The notes below the pieces were generated by a model. The model saw only the letters and a list, made by a program, of their open reading frames with translations, made no database searches and was not told the DNA's origin. Below are positions 9,148 to 17,987 of a stretch of 64,000 bases of DNA, in pieces. Made by a program: the position numbers and the translations under genes. The stretch is taken from positions 682,001-746,000 of the forward strand of contig CAVRHR010000003.1 in NCBI GenBank assembly GCA_963721005.1, given 5' to 3'. Source of the DNA: VAZQ01 sp963721005 (GTDB lineage: Bacteria; Pseudomonadota; Alphaproteobacteria; Rhizobiales; Xanthobacteraceae). How positions within the stretch are numbered: position 1 is the first letter of the stretch; the number at the start of each line of letters is the position of its first letter.

Positions 9148-10125
9148 CTAACGGTAACGGTCCGCGCGATCGAGGAACGTGACGTAGCGCGCGACCGCCT
9201 GCTCAAGCGGCGTGAAGGCCGCGGAGTAGCCCGCCCGGCGCAGGTTCCCCACATCGCTCTGGGTGAAGTACTGGTATTTGTCGCGAATCGCCGGGGGCAT
9301 ATCGATATATTCGATATTCGGCGCAGTGCCGAGAGCCTTGAACATGGCGAGCGTCAAGTCGCGGAAGCTGCGGGCGCGGCCGGTGCCGACATTGAAGATG
9401 CCGGATACCGCGGGGCGCTCGATCAGCCAGCGCAGGACCGCGATCGAGTTGTCCACATAGATGAAATCGCGCATCTGCTCGCCATCCGCGATACCGTCGC
9501 GATGCGACTTGAACAAACGGATGGCCCGGCCGCCTTTGGCGTCGCCGAACCGCTTGGCCAGCAGGCTCATCATCTCGCCTTTGTGGTACTCGTTCGGCCC
9601 GAACACGTTGAAGAACTTCAGTCCCGCCCACTGCGGCGGCAGGCTCGCTCCCTTGGCGGCGCGGTCGGCCACCGCCAGGTCGAATAAATGCTTGCTCCAG
9701 CCGTACAGGTTCAAGGGTTGCAGCCGCCGCAGCGCGCTGGGCGACCAGTCGTCGCCGAAGCCTTGCGCCCCATCCCCATAGGTCGCGGCCGAGGACGCAT
9801 AGATGAACGGGGTATGCGCGGTCGTGCACCATTCCAGCAGGCGCACCGACAGGCGGAAATTGGTCTCGATGACCAGGTCCCCATCGGTCGCGGTGGTGTC
9901 GGAAATCGCGCCCAGATGGATGATGGCATCGAGCTTGCGGCCCTCGAGCCAGCGCAACAGCTCGCCCGGCGGCACCACGTCGGCAAGCTGGCGCTTGCCG
10001 AGATTGCGCCATTTCTCCCCGCTCTCCAGCGAATCGTTGACCACAACATCGCTGTGGCCGGCCTCGTTGAGGCTTGCCACCAAGTTCGATCCGATGAAGC
10101 CGGCACCGCCGGTGACCAGGAACAT
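9148..10125 (-). CDS. hldD: ADP-L-glycero-D-manno-heptose 6-epimerase
   Basis: 325 residues, an extended SDR epimerase. The N-terminal nucleotide site is FLVTGGAGFIGSNLVASL, the catalytic YxxxK appears as YGWSK, and the conserved LKFFNVFGPNEYHKG is diagnostic of HldD/RfaD. It inverts C6 of ADP-D,D-heptose to the L,D form used by WaaC and WaaF. It is the first gene of the minus-strand LPS operon, divergent from waaF across a 213-base spacer that has an AT-rich stretch just before waaF. GmhA, which makes the first heptose intermediate, is not in the window. Confidence 0.95.
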   Translation of the reverse strand: MFLVTGGAGFIGSNLVASLNEAGHSDVVVNDSLESGEKWRNLGKRQLADVVPPGELLRWLEGRKLDAIIHLGAISDTTATDGDLVIETNFRLSVRLLEWCTTAHTPFIYASSAATYGDGAQGFGDDWSPSALRRLQPLNLYGWSKHLFDLAVADRAAKGASLPPQWAGLKFFNVFGPNEYHKGEMMSLLAKRFGDAKGGRAIRLFKSHRDGIADGEQMRDFIYVDNSIAVLRWLIERPAVSGIFNVGTGRARSFRDLTLAMFKALGTAPNIEYIDMPPAIRDKYQYFTQSDVGNLRRAGYSAAFTPLEQAVARYVTFLDRADRYR

Positions 10126-10338
10126 CCAGAGCGTTCACCTCCCCGAGCCTCCTTTGCCCCAGTGCGCCCGGGCGTGCAACCTTGCCGCCGGAATGGGTTT
10201 CGCCATAGTCGGCAGGAAGTCGCCGGAAGCGCTCTGGTTGCGCAGACCAGCCCATCTTGGCATTCAGGCATGCCTCAAGAGGCTGGTGCCGCGGCCTCTG
10301 GCGATGAAGAAATGAACCAGATTTCATAAATTTATAAA
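10126..10338. promoter_or_regulatory. divergent spacer between hldD and waaF, probable promoter region
   Basis: 213 bases without a gene. The last 30 bases before waaF (about 10318-10338) are markedly AT-rich (AGATTTCATAAATTTATAAA) in a GC-rich genome, as expected for a promoter or leader. I could not assign -35/-10 boxes with confidence. Confidence 0.4.
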
Positions 10339-11430
10339 ATGAACCTGGCATTACACGATAAGTGGCGATCCGATCCGGCCGGCGGCACTCCGGATTCGGC
10401 GATCCTGTTGGTCCCCTACATGTGGATCGGCGATTTCGTACGCTGCCATACCGTGGTGAAGCTGCTCAAGCGGCGCTTCCCCGCCCGCCCCATCGACGTG
10501 CTGACCACCGCGATGGTTTCGCCGCTCCTCGATTACATGCCGGGGGTGCGCAAGGGGATCATCGTCGATCTGCCGCGCCGGCGGCTGGCCCTTGGCCAGC
10601 ACCACGCTCTGGCCGGCCGATTGCGCCTTGAAGCCTATGGCCAGGCTTTGGTGATGCCGCGCACCTGGAAAGCAGCGCTCGCCCTCTATCTCGCCGGCAT
10701 TCCGCAACGCACCGGCTTTGTCGGCGAGGGCCGCTTCGGCCTCATCAATGATCTGCGTTGGGGCGAGCGCCGCCTGCCCCGCATGGTCGAGCGTTGCGCC
10801 GCCCTCGCGCTACCCAAGGGCGAATCCCCGCCGGCCGAGTGGCCGCTGCCGGAACTGGTGGCACCCGGGCCCGAGGTGGCGGCCTGGCGCCAGCGGCTCG
10901 GCCTGGCGCGCGATCAGCGCCGCGAGATCGCGTTGGCGCCTGGCGCGGTCGGCCCCGCCAAGCGCTGGCCCTCCGCCTCCTATGCGGAGCTCGCACGCCG
11001 CCTGGCCGCCGAGGGGCATAACGTCTGGGTGGTCGGAGGTCCGGGCGAAAGCACCCTTGCGGCCGAGATTGCGGCAGCCGCCCCTGCTGCTATCCGGGAC
11101 CTGACCGGAGCCGATCTGCGCAATGCCATTCTGGCGCTGGCGGCGGCCGACGTCGCAGTGTCCAACGATTCCGGCTTGCTGCACGTGGCCGCCGCCCTCG
11201 GCACGCCGGCCATCGGCATTTTCGGCCCGACCAGCCCGTTGCTTTGGGCGCCGCTCAACCCGCTGGCTGCCGTGATCGAGGCGCCGGACCAGCCGCCCTG
11301 CCAGCCCTGCCACCAGCCGGTCTGCCGGCTCGGTCATCATCTTTGCATGCGCGACATCGCGGTCGACCAGGTGCTGGCGGCGGCGCGCGCCGCGCTCGGG
11401 GCTGGCCGCACCGCCCTGAGCCCCAGCTAA
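10339..11430 (+). CDS. waaF: lipopolysaccharide heptosyltransferase II
   Basis: 363 residues, GT-B family 9. ILLVPYMWIGDFVRCHTVV is the N-terminal signature, GAVGPAKRWPSASYAELA matches the WaaF donor-site strand, and SNDSGLLHVAAALGTPAIG followed by FGPTSP is the conserved nucleotide-heptose site. It transfers the second L,D-heptose from ADP-heptose to the LPS inner core. It is divergent from hldD and convergent with waaC, so the heptose genes are clustered but not all in one transcript. Confidence 0.9.
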   Translation: MNLALHDKWRSDPAGGTPDSAILLVPYMWIGDFVRCHTVVKLLKRRFPARPIDVLTTAMVSPLLDYMPGVRKGIIVDLPRRRLALGQHHALAGRLRLEAYGQALVMPRTWKAALALYLAGIPQRTGFVGEGRFGLINDLRWGERRLPRMVERCAALALPKGESPPAEWPLPELVAPGPEVAAWRQRLGLARDQRREIALAPGAVGPAKRWPSASYAELARRLAAEGHNVWVVGGPGESTLAAEIAAAAPAAIRDLTGADLRNAILALAAADVAVSNDSGLLHVAAALGTPAIGIFGPTSPLLWAPLNPLAAVIEAPDQPPCQPCHQPVCRLGHHLCMRDIAVDQVLAAARAALGAGRTALSPS

Positions 11431-11456
11431 GCGTTCCCGCCTCGGGCCGCCGAACC

Positions 11457-12405
11457 TCATGGACTGATCTGGTCCAGCGCCGCCACCACCTCGCGGGCCG
11501 TGGGCATCACCGCCTTGCCTCCGACCACGGCGATCGGCCCTGCTCCCCGCGGACCGGTGAGGCCCGGCTCGCTCCCGACGAATATGCCGACCAGCGGTAC
11601 CCCGAGCGCAGCCGCCAGATGGAGCAGCCCGGTGTCGACCCCGATCACGAACGCCGCGCCGGCGATGAGCCGGGCGGCCGCATCGATCGGCCCACGCTCG
11701 GGAACGCGCGCGTTGGGAAGCGCCCCTGCAATTCGGACGCTGCGGTCCCGCTCCGGTCCCGTTCCCCACGGCAGCAGGAGCTCGAGGCCGCGGCCGGACA
11801 GCATCCGCCCGGCCTCGACCCAGGATGCCTCCGGCCATTCCTTGGCCTGCTGGGCCGTGGCATGCAGCAGAACGCCGTAGGGGGCGCCGGCCGGCGCCAG
11901 GCGCGCCCGGTCGAGACCGAAATCGAGAATGCGGTCCGGCGTGTGTCCCAATGCCAGCGCGGTCAGCAACCGGTTACGCTCGATCGCGTGCAGCCGGTTA
12001 TCGACCCGGTGCCGCACGTCGTAGAAGCGGGACGCCGGCGGCTCGCGCACGCTCTGCGCGTCATAGCCGTGACGGCGGCCGCGGGCGAGCTTTGCCATCA
12101 CCGCGGTGCGCACCAGCCCCTGGCTGTCGACGATCTCGTCGTAGGGTCGCGCACGCAGCACCACCACGAAATCCTTCAGCCCGCGCCAGGTGGCGAGCCG
12201 GTGCAGCCCCCGGCGCCACGCCCGCGAAGTCCACCGGAATCACCGCATCGACGGCGGCATGCAGCCGCGCCAGCGGCGCGAACGCTTCCTCGACCACCCA
12301 GGAGATGCGCGCGTCCGGGCGATGGCGCCGCAGCTGGGTCAGCGCCGGCATGTGATGGATCACGTCGCCGAGCGAGGAGGTCTTGATGAACAGAACGTCG
12401 GACAT
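11457..12405 (-). pseudogene. waaC: lipopolysaccharide heptosyltransferase I, frame broken
   Basis: Two pieces in different frames make one family-9 heptosyltransferase. The first, from the start at 12405, reads MSDVLFIKTSSLGDVIHHMP, the WaaC N-terminal signature, and stays family-like to about residue 63. From about 12217-12228 the adjacent frame continues as WRRGLHRLATWRGLKDF and runs to the stop with GVDTGLLHLAAALGVPLVG near the end. One extra base (or two missing) within GCGGGCGTGGCGCC explains the break. Corrected, the protein has about 315 residues, the normal WaaC length. WaaC adds the first heptose to Kdo2-lipid A. Since the rest of the heptose pathway is intact, a sequencing error is more likely than real loss; this is inference. 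Confidence 0.82.
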
Positions 12406-12630
12406 GCTCGGCGGTCGTCCCTTGGGGGCTTTCGGCCCGCGGCGCCCTCGGCCGGCCCCGGCATTTTGCCTTATCGCGCCTCTGGACGTAGAACCGATTG
12501 TCGCTCCGCATCAAGTGCGGGGTGGGTTTTTCCTGAAGATGCACGCTTCCGGACGGATGGGCCGCTAACCGGATTTTCATACCAGGCGAGCTAGCAATAT
12601 GGATTCGCACGAGCGCAACGGGCCCCTGAC

Positions 12631-13632
12631 ATGACGATCCTGGTCACCGGCGGCGCCGGTTATATCGGCAGCCACATGGTTCACGCGCTCGTCGATGCCG
12701 GCGAGCCCGTCGTCGTGCTGGACAATCTTTCCACCGGCTTCGATTGGGCGCTCCCCAAGGCGGTTCCGCTGGCGATCGGCGAGACCGGCGATCAAAGCCT
12801 GGTCGCGGCGCTGATCGCCGAGCACCGCGTCGATTCGATCATCCATTTTGCGGCTTCGATCGTGGTACCGGATTCGGTCGCCGATCCGCTCGGATATTAT
12901 CGCAACAACACCGTGAACTCGCGCGCCCTGATCGAGACCGCCGTCAAGGCGGGCGTGCGACATTTCATCTTCTCCTCCACCGCCGCGGTCTACGGCAATC
13001 CGCAGCGGAATCCCATCGACGAGGGCGACGTCACGATTCCGATGTCGCCTTATGGCTCCTCCAAGCTGATGACCGAGATCATGCTGCGCGATGCGGCTGC
13101 CGCGCACGGGCTGAGCCATCTCATTCTGCGGTACTTCAACGTCGCCGGCGCCGATCCGCGCATGCGCACCGGGCAGTCCACCAAGGGGGCGACCCACCTC
13201 ATCAAGGTCGCGGTCGAGACGGCGCTCGGGCTGCGCCCGCAGATCGAGGTCTTCGGCACCGATTACGAGACTGCGGATGGCACCTGCATCCGCGACTATA
13301 TCCATGTGGCGGACCTGGTCCGCGCCCATTCCGACGCGCTGCATCACCTGCGCGGCGGCGGCGCCTCGGTGACCCTCAATTGCGGCTATGGCCGCGGCTT
13401 CTCGGTGCTGGAGGTGCTCGATACCGTCAAGCGCGCCTCCGGCGTCGATTTCAAGGTCGTCACCAGCGGCCGGCGGCCCGGCGATCCGGCCGCCATCGTG
13501 GCGGATTCCAGGCGCATCCGCGCCCTGCTGGGCTGGACGCCGCAGTTCGACGACCTCGAGACCATCGTGGCGCATGCGCTGAAATGGGAGCGTCGCCGCC
13601 AAAGCATGAAGGCAGGCGCGACCAGCCCATAG
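12631..13632 (+). CDS. galE: UDP-glucose 4-epimerase
   Basis: 333 residues, normal for GalE. The NAD-binding motif VTGGAGYIGSHMV is at the start, LDNLSTG follows, FSSTAAVYG supplies the catalytic Ser/Thr, and YGSSKLM provides Tyr-xxx-Lys. The C-terminus has RRPGDPAAIVADS, typical of GalE. It interconverts UDP-glucose and UDP-galactose (or the GlcNAc pair), feeding the surrounding envelope glycosyltransferases. It is divergent from waaC across 225 bases and codirectional with the ABC exporter. Confidence 0.92.
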   Translation: MTILVTGGAGYIGSHMVHALVDAGEPVVVLDNLSTGFDWALPKAVPLAIGETGDQSLVAALIAEHRVDSIIHFAASIVVPDSVADPLGYYRNNTVNSRALIETAVKAGVRHFIFSSTAAVYGNPQRNPIDEGDVTIPMSPYGSSKLMTEIMLRDAAAAHGLSHLILRYFNVAGADPRMRTGQSTKGATHLIKVAVETALGLRPQIEVFGTDYETADGTCIRDYIHVADLVRAHSDALHHLRGGGASVTLNCGYGRGFSVLEVLDTVKRASGVDFKVVTSGRRPGDPAAIVADSRRIRALLGWTPQFDDLETIVAHALKWERRRQSMKAGATSP

Positions 13633-13745
13633 CGGCGCGAGCGATCGTCGGGCGAGCGGCCCCTGCAGCTTTCTTTGGACTTGAATTAGCCGCCCCGGCA
13701 AGGGATACGAGCGTTGCGGATTTCGCCAGCTCGAATGTTTCATGC

Positions 13746-13772
13746 CCGAATGCGCCGCATCGGCGCATTCGG
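13746..13772. promoter_or_regulatory. perfect 12-bp inverted repeat before the ABC exporter gene
   Basis: CCGAATGCGCCG, a three-base loop CAT, then CGGCGCATTCGG form a perfect 12-bp stem. It lies 113 bases after the galE stop and 20 bases before the preferred exporter start. No T-run follows on either strand, so an intrinsic terminator is not well supported; a 5' UTR hairpin or operator is possible. Confidence 0.55.
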
Positions 13773-13792
13773 CTGGGCTTAACGGACAGCGG

Positions 13793-15608
13793 ATGCTCCA
13801 ATCGGTTCTCCCACCTTCGGCCACCGATCCCGACCAGGCGATCGCCGTCATTCGGCGATTGGTGGTGGAGTTCGGGCTCGCGCAGTGGCGCCGCTACGCC
13901 ATGGCCTTCGCACTGATGGGCGTCGCCGCCGCATGCACCGCGATCCCGGTCTATCTGATCGGCGACATGGTCCACATGGCCAATGTCGAGCGCAATTTTC
14001 CCGCGGTGGTCCGGCTCGGCGTGGGAGCGGCGGTAATCTTCGCGATCAAAGGGGCGGCGACCTATGGGTCGTCCGTGATCCTGTCGCGCATCGCCAATCA
14101 CATCATCGCCGAGAACCAACGCCGCTTGTTCAGCAAGCTGCTGAACGAGAGCATCGGCTTTTTCGCCGACCGCCACTCCTCGGAATTCGCCGCGCGGCTC
14201 ATGACCGGCGCCGCTGCGGCGACGCAAGTCCTCAATCTGCTCATCAACTCGGTCGGCCGCGATCTGCTCACGTTGATCGGGCTGGTCGGCGTCATGGTGT
14301 ATAGAGACCCGCTGCTCGCGTTCATATCGCTCGTCGTGTTCCCGCCCGCGATGCTGGTTCTGCGCAAGATGATCAAGCGCATTCGCGGCATCGCCAAGAC
14401 CCAGTTCACCGGCGGGATCCGGGTCCTGGAGACGTTGCAGGAAACGCTGCAAGGCATCCGGGTCGTCAAGGCCTTCGCGCTCGAGGATGTCCTGCGCGAA
14501 CGCTTCGACGCCAACGTCGCGGCGGTCGAGCGCGAGGCCAACAAGATGGCCCGCGTCGCCAACCGCACCTCGCCGTTGATGGAGGTCATGGGCGGCTTCG
14601 CCCTAGCGGCCGTGGTGATCTACGGCGGCCACCGGGTCATCGAGGATCCGGCATCCGCCGAGGCATTTTTTTCCTTCATTTTGGGGTTCCTGCTGGCGGT
14701 CGAGCCGGCGAAGCGGCTCGCCCGCTTCAACATGGACCTCAGCAGCAATCTGGTGGCGGTCAACATTCTGTTCGAGATCATCGACAGCACCCCCACCGAG
14801 CCCGTCGACGACGATCGGCCGCAGCTCGTCCTCGGCAAGGCATGCATCGAGTTCTCCCAGGTCGAGTTCGCCTACCGGGCAGGCGATCCGGTGATCCGCG
14901 ATCTGTCGTTCGTCGCCCAGCCGGCGCAGCTGACGGCCCTGGTCGGTCACTCCGGGGGCGGCAAGTCGACGATTCTCAATTTGATCCCGCGCTTCTACGA
15001 GCGCACGAGCGGCATGATCGCCATCGACGGCCAGGACGTCGCGACCGTATCGCGGCGGTCGCTGCGCCGGCAGATCGCTTATGTGGGCCAGGACGTCTAC
15101 CTGTTCCACGGCACCATCCGCGACAACATCGCCTTCGGCAGACCGGGCGCGAGCGAGGCCGAGATCACGGCCGCCGCCACGGCGGCGCATGCGCATGATT
15201 TCATCATGGGATTCCCGGCCGGCTACGACACGGCGGTGGGCGAGCGCGGCTTGCAATTGTCGGGCGGCGAGCGCCAGCGCGTCGCCATCGCGCGCGCGCT
15301 GGTCAAGAACGCCCCGATCATCCTGCTGGACGAAGCCACCGCGGCGCTCGATTCGGAGTTCGGAGCGCTACGTCCAGGACGCGATCGCCAAGCTGTGCCA
15401 GGGCCGCACCACCATCGTCATCGCCCATCGGCTGGCCACCGTCATGCATGCCGATCGCATCCTGGTGATCGAGGCCGGCCGGATCGTCGAGAGCGGGCGC
15501 CACGAGGAGCTGCTGCGCAAGGGCGGCCGCTACGCCTCGTTCTGCCGCCTGCAGCTCGAGCAGCAGGCGCCGCTGGCCGCGGAGGGGACCGTCACGGCCC
15601 TTTTCTAG
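13793..15608 (+). CDS. MsbA-like lipid ABC exporter (TMD-NBD fusion), frame broken near the 3' end
   Basis: A half-size type IV ABC exporter of about 605 residues when corrected. Six transmembrane helices cover about residues 30-320. The ATPase domain has Walker A GHSGGGKST, Q-loop YVGQDVYLF, signature LSGGERQRVAIARAL and Walker B IILLDEATAALD. Immediately after DSE an extra T (GAGTTCGG for GAGTCGG, 15359-15360) shifts the frame. In the frame that follows, SERYVQDAIAKLCQGRTTIV and IAHRLATV with the H-loop run to a stop at 15606-15608. The ATG at 13793 is preferred to one at 13742, whose extra codons lie on a perfect hairpin. Likely lipid A or LPS flipping at the inner membrane. Confidence 0.85.
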
Positions 15609-15766
15609 GGGAATCGACCTCCTCCACAAGCAATTGATTTTACTGTTGAAAACAACACGTCCACGGGACGCACCGTGGTCGGTTGCTGTTCAGGCGGGCG
15701 TTCATATGCTACGCAAAACGAAATTTCACGGTCGCTGATCCGTTGCGCAACACCATACCGGCCTCA

Positions 15767-16933
15767 ATGCCCACCCTGGAAGGATCGACGCACGGCGTCA
15801 GCGCTGCCGGTCCCCAGCCCATATCGCCGCCATCGGAACGGCCGCGCCCGGCGCCCGAGCTCAGCATCGTGGTTCCGACCTTCAACGAGCGCGAGAACGT
15901 CCCGCGTCTGGTCGACACCCTGCGGGCCGCGCTTTCCGGCATCGACTGGGAGCTCATCATCGTCGACGACAATTCTCCCGACGGTACCTGCGAGGTCGCC
16001 AAGCGTATCGCCGCGGCCAATTCCCGCATCCGCTGCATGCGCCGGGTCGGGCGGCGCGGCCTGGCGGGCGCCTGCTTGGAGGGCATCCTGGCCAGCCAGG
16101 CGAAATTCGTCGCCGTCATGGACGGCGATCTGCAGCACGACGAAAGGTTGCTGCTCCCTATGCTGGCGCTGCTGCGCGGCGACACCGCCGACATGGTAGT
16201 CGCCAGCCGCTATGCCGATGGCGGCTCGGCCGCCGGGCTGTCGTCGCAACGGGCCTTCGGCAGCCGCCTGGCGACCGGGCTTGCCCACCGCCTGCTGCAG
16301 CTCGAGCTCAGCGATCCGATGAGCGGTTTCTTCATGCTGTCCCGCGAGCAGATCGAGAAGATCGCGCCCAGGCTTTCCACCCAGGGCTTCAAGATTCTGC
16401 TCGACATCGTGGTCACCGCCGGCGACAGCCTGCGGATCGCCGAGCTCCCGTTCGAGTTCCGCCAGCGCCTGTTCGGCGAGAGCAAGCTCGATGCCGGTGT
16501 CGCGCTCGAATATGTCGGGCTGCTGCTCGCCAAGGCGACCGACGACCGGGTCTCGCTGCGCTTCATGCTGTTCTGCCTGGTGGGGACGATCGGCATCGGG
16601 GTGCATTTCGTCGCCTTGATCTTCGGCTATGATTTGCTCGGGCTGCAATTCGTGTGGGCGCAGACGCTCGCCATGATAGTCGCCATCGCCAGCAACTTCG
16701 TGATCAACAACGCGCTAACCTATCGGGACCGGCGACTGCACGGCCTGACCTTCTTCAACGGCCTCTTGCGCTTCTACCTGGTTTCGCTGGTCGGCCTGGT
16801 GTCCAATATCGGGGTCAGCGATTGGCTGTTCGCAAGTGCGCAGAAATGGTGGGTGGCCGGCCTCGCCGGCGCGGTGATCGGCGTGGTCTGGAACTATGTA
16901 GTGGCATCGCAATTCGTGTGGCGAAGCCGGTAG
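15767..16933 (+). CDS. dolichol-phosphate mannosyltransferase-like GT2 fused to a GtrA membrane domain
   Basis: 388 residues from the preferred ATG. The N-terminal GT-A domain (about residues 30-260) reads LSIVVPTFNERENVPRLV, then VDDNSPDGT and MDGDLQHDE, the DPM1/GtrB pattern for transferring a sugar to polyprenyl phosphate. The C-terminal 130 residues hold four hydrophobic helices with the GtrA-type FMLFCLVGTIGIGVHF and SNFVINNALTYRDRR. Such fusions make polyprenyl-phosphate sugars for decorating O-antigen or lipid A on the periplasmic side. An upstream in-frame ATG exists at 15683, but its extension is not family-like. Confidence 0.88.
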   Translation: MPTLEGSTHGVSAAGPQPISPPSERPRPAPELSIVVPTFNERENVPRLVDTLRAALSGIDWELIIVDDNSPDGTCEVAKRIAAANSRIRCMRRVGRRGLAGACLEGILASQAKFVAVMDGDLQHDERLLLPMLALLRGDTADMVVASRYADGGSAAGLSSQRAFGSRLATGLAHRLLQLELSDPMSGFFMLSREQIEKIAPRLSTQGFKILLDIVVTAGDSLRIAELPFEFRQRLFGESKLDAGVALEYVGLLLAKATDDRVSLRFMLFCLVGTIGIGVHFVALIFGYDLLGLQFVWAQTLAMIVAIASNFVINNALTYRDRRLHGLTFFNGLLRFYLVSLVGLVSNIGVSDWLFASAQKWWVAGLAGAVIGVVWNYVVASQFVWRSR

Positions 16934-16937
16934 AATG

Positions 16938-16990
16938 TGGCGAGTAGCAAGCAGAGAGGAAACCAGATAGCCTTTTGCTCGCTACTCGCC
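16938..16990. repeat. dispersed inverted repeat, family F, copy 1
   Basis: GGCGAGTAGCAAGCAG at the left and TTTGCTCGCTACTCGCC at the right are near-complementary, giving a hairpin over most of the spacer between two genes. Two longer copies of the same GAGTAGCGAATAG-type sequence flank the Rieske oxygenase region. Confidence 0.6.
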
Positions 16991-17006
16991 GCTTCCGGAC
17001 CGCCCC

Positions 17007-17819
17007 ATGGATGAGACTCCCGTCCTGATCGAACGGCGCGACGGCTACCGGGTCGTGACCCTCAATCGGCCGCAGCGTCTCAACGCCTGCAACGAGGCGA
17101 TGCTGCGCGCTTTGCGCGACGCGCTGGCGCAGGCAGAGGACGACACCGGCTGCCGCGCCTTGCTGCTGACCGGCGCCGGACGCGGCTTCTGCGCCGGCCA
17201 GGATCTCGGCGATGAGCTTTCACGGGCGGGCGAGACACCGGTGCTCGCCGGCGTGCTCGAAGCCTATTACAATCCGCTGGTGCGCAAGCTGCGTGCGCTT
17301 CCCTTCCCGGTCGTCGCCGCGGTCAACGGCGTCGCTGCCGGAGCCGGCGCCAATATCGCGCTCGCCTGCGACATCGTGCTGGCGGCGCGCTCGGCGAGCT
17401 TCGTGCAGGCCTTCGCCAAGGTCGGGTTGGTTCCGGATTCCGGCGGCACCTGGTTCCTGCCCCGCCTGGTGGGCCCGGCCCGGGCCCGCGGGCTCGCCTT
17501 GACGGCGCAGCCCTTGCCAGCCGAAACGGCAGAGGCCTGGGGGCTGATCTGGAAAGCCGTCGACGACGCGGCCCTGATGGCGGAGGCGGAGAAGCTCTGC
17601 GCCGAATTCGCCGCCGCCGCCACCATCGGGCTCGCGCTGACCAAACGCGCGCTTGATGAATCCTGGGGCAATGATCTCGAGACCCAGCTCGAGCTCGAGC
17701 GCGAGCTGCAGCGGCAGGCGAGCCTCACGCCGGATTATGCCGAGGGCGTGCGGGCCTTCGTGGAAAAACGCAAAGCGGTCTTTACCGGCCGCATCGATCG
17801 GCCGAAATCCGCGCCTTGA
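17007..17819 (+). CDS. enoyl-CoA hydratase/isomerase family protein, PaaG-like
   Basis: 270 residues, crotonase fold. The oxyanion-hole segments are GAGRGFCAGQDLGDE near residue 55 and VNGVAAGAGANIALACD near residue 108, and the PaaG-type acidic site is GLVPDSGGTWFLPRLVG. PaaG isomerises the ring-1,2-epoxide of phenylacetyl-CoA to an oxepin-CoA in aerobic phenylacetate breakdown. No other paa genes are present here, so this may be an isolated PaaG or a related isomerase of fatty-acid or aromatic CoA esters. The assignment to the crotonase family is firm; the substrate is inference. Confidence 0.85.
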   Translation: MDETPVLIERRDGYRVVTLNRPQRLNACNEAMLRALRDALAQAEDDTGCRALLLTGAGRGFCAGQDLGDELSRAGETPVLAGVLEAYYNPLVRKLRALPFPVVAAVNGVAAGAGANIALACDIVLAARSASFVQAFAKVGLVPDSGGTWFLPRLVGPARARGLALTAQPLPAETAEAWGLIWKAVDDAALMAEAEKLCAEFAAAATIGLALTKRALDESWGNDLETQLELERELQRQASLTPDYAEGVRAFVEKRKAVFTGRIDRPKSAP

Positions 17820-17987
17820 GACCTTGATCCCTCGCCCTGTGGCCGACCCTGCGGACCGCCGATGGTCCATGGCCCCACCCTTCGGCCACAGTATTGCGGC
17901 GTCGTTCGCGTGTGTATCATGCCGCCATCGTGGCCGAGGCAATGGGAATCCTGATCCAGAAATTCCCCGAACTCAGTGGAGGATGGC

